Part shown: piece by piece, positions 63,205 through 64,000 of the stretch
Layout of the letters: each line of letters opens with the position of its first letter
Numbering within the stretch: position 1 is the stretch's first letter
Assembly (NCBI RefSeq): GCF_051106095.1
Contig: NC_135795.1
Coordinates: 4,022,501 to 4,086,500, forward strand
DNA length: 64,000 nt
DNA from: Pogona vitticeps
Lineage: Eukaryota; Chordata; Lepidosauria; Squamata; Agamidae
Direction: 5' to 3'
Notes under the pieces: generated by a model
The model's input: only the letters and a program-made list of their open reading frames with translations
Database searches by the model: none
What the model was told of the DNA's origin: nothing
Program-made: the position numbers and the translations under genes

Positions 63205-63585
63205 GTAGGATTCCCCCCCCCCCCACATTCGCGGGATCAGTACCCATAGTTTCACTTCTCTACGGTCTGTATATATTAAAAATACTGAAAGAAAAAAATC
63301 CAGATGAAACAACTTTCACTTGTATTACCAGAACCAGCCACTAGAGGGAGGCACAGACCACGCTAGGAATACTTGTTAGTGAAGAATACATAGCACGCTC
63401 TCTGTTGCCCCCTTGTGATCAGTTCTGGTAATGCATGTGAAAATAATTTTTCAGGTTTTATTTATCCTTTTGCCATACTGTCTATCTATCTATCGATCTA
63501 TCTATTTGCTATTATCCACGGTTATCAGCATCCACAAGGGGTCTTGGAACCAATCCCCAGTAGCTATGAGGATCCTACTGTATAA
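63205..63585. mobile_element. Family B MITE copy, two cores
   Basis: ACAGTAGGATTCCCCCC left; cores AGCCACTAGAGGGAGGC at 63337 (+) and TTGCCCCCTTGTGATCAG at about 63404 (reverse); right GAGGATCCTACTGTATA. A short (TATC)n run lies at about 63478-63507. Confidence 0.82.
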
Positions 63586-64000
63586 CATTTAAGTAACAAT
63601 GCCAATGGCTTATAAAATGTGTAGGTATATAGAAAAGATTTTTTAAGGAAGGAGAAGGTAAGAGTTTTTTTTCCTCTTATGATCTTGTCCGACCTCTCCA
63701 TAAGCGTCAACTTCTGCACTTCTGTCTCGATTTCTTCATGACATATGAGTTAAAGAAATGGAGGCAGAAGCTTTAGAGCCGACGTGCCTGGAGATGCAAG
63801 AACGCAACTCAACCGTTCTCCCCTAAGCTTGAGAGCATTATAGCTGAGCCAGTCTCTAATCCTTTTAAGGCAGATCTCTCTGCATGGGGTCGGCGTGGAG
63901 AGCAGGCCCCAGCAGCGGTGACATTTTAGAAGCCGTGTACTGATTCTGAAAATATACAAGTGTGTTTTTTAAAACAGCACAAGCATAAAAGAAAGGTGGC

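Overview
The window is nuclear DNA of a squamate reptile (lizard or snake). This follows from the repeats: a Sauria-type SINE with a BovB-like tail, BovB/RTE, CR1, L2 and R4-like LINE fragments, tRNA-headed SINEs with CR1-like tails, and many small TA-flanked DNA transposons. I cannot name the species. All genes are spliced. Exons were called by matching translated segments to remembered vertebrate protein sequences, then requiring GT-AG (or GC-AG) borders and continuous reading phase.

Layout: (1) 1-5224, plus strand: the last part of PMM2 (end of exon 2 to exon 8), then its 3' UTR. (2) 11407-14529, minus strand: the complete CARHSP1 coding region in three exons, converging on PMM2, with a probable GC-rich upstream start region near 20.9-21.4 kb. 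(3) 24917-33533, plus strand: complete NAGPA in 11 coding exons, with a short E-box-bearing promoter. (4) 62835-36477, minus strand: the last 31 coding exons of WDR90 (1403 residues plus stop). Its N-terminal exons lie beyond the right edge. NAGPA and WDR90 meet tail to tail, with candidate poly(A) signals about 260 bp apart. The rest is introns and intergenic DNA dominated by repeats.

The genes are not an operon. PMM2 supplies mannose-1-phosphate for glycosylation. NAGPA uncovers the mannose-6-phosphate tag on lysosomal enzymes, so the two touch one broad pathway. CARHSP1 binds RNA and WDR90 is a centriole/cilium WD40 protein. PMM2-CARHSP1 adjacency matches mammals; the NAGPA-WDR90 neighbourhood does not.

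No microbial-type system, CRISPR array or unknown protein-coding system was found. The most interesting signals are: a MITE-like family with about 20 copies carrying a CTCF-like core (TGGCCACTAGAGGGAG); an extra phase 1-1 EGF-like exon in NAGPA; CACGTG plus M-box sites in the NAGPA promoter; a GC-AG intron in WDR90; and a perfect 25-bp inverted repeat near 8.1 kb that no annotated feature explains. Long open frames inside simple repeats or LINEs were rejected as genes.
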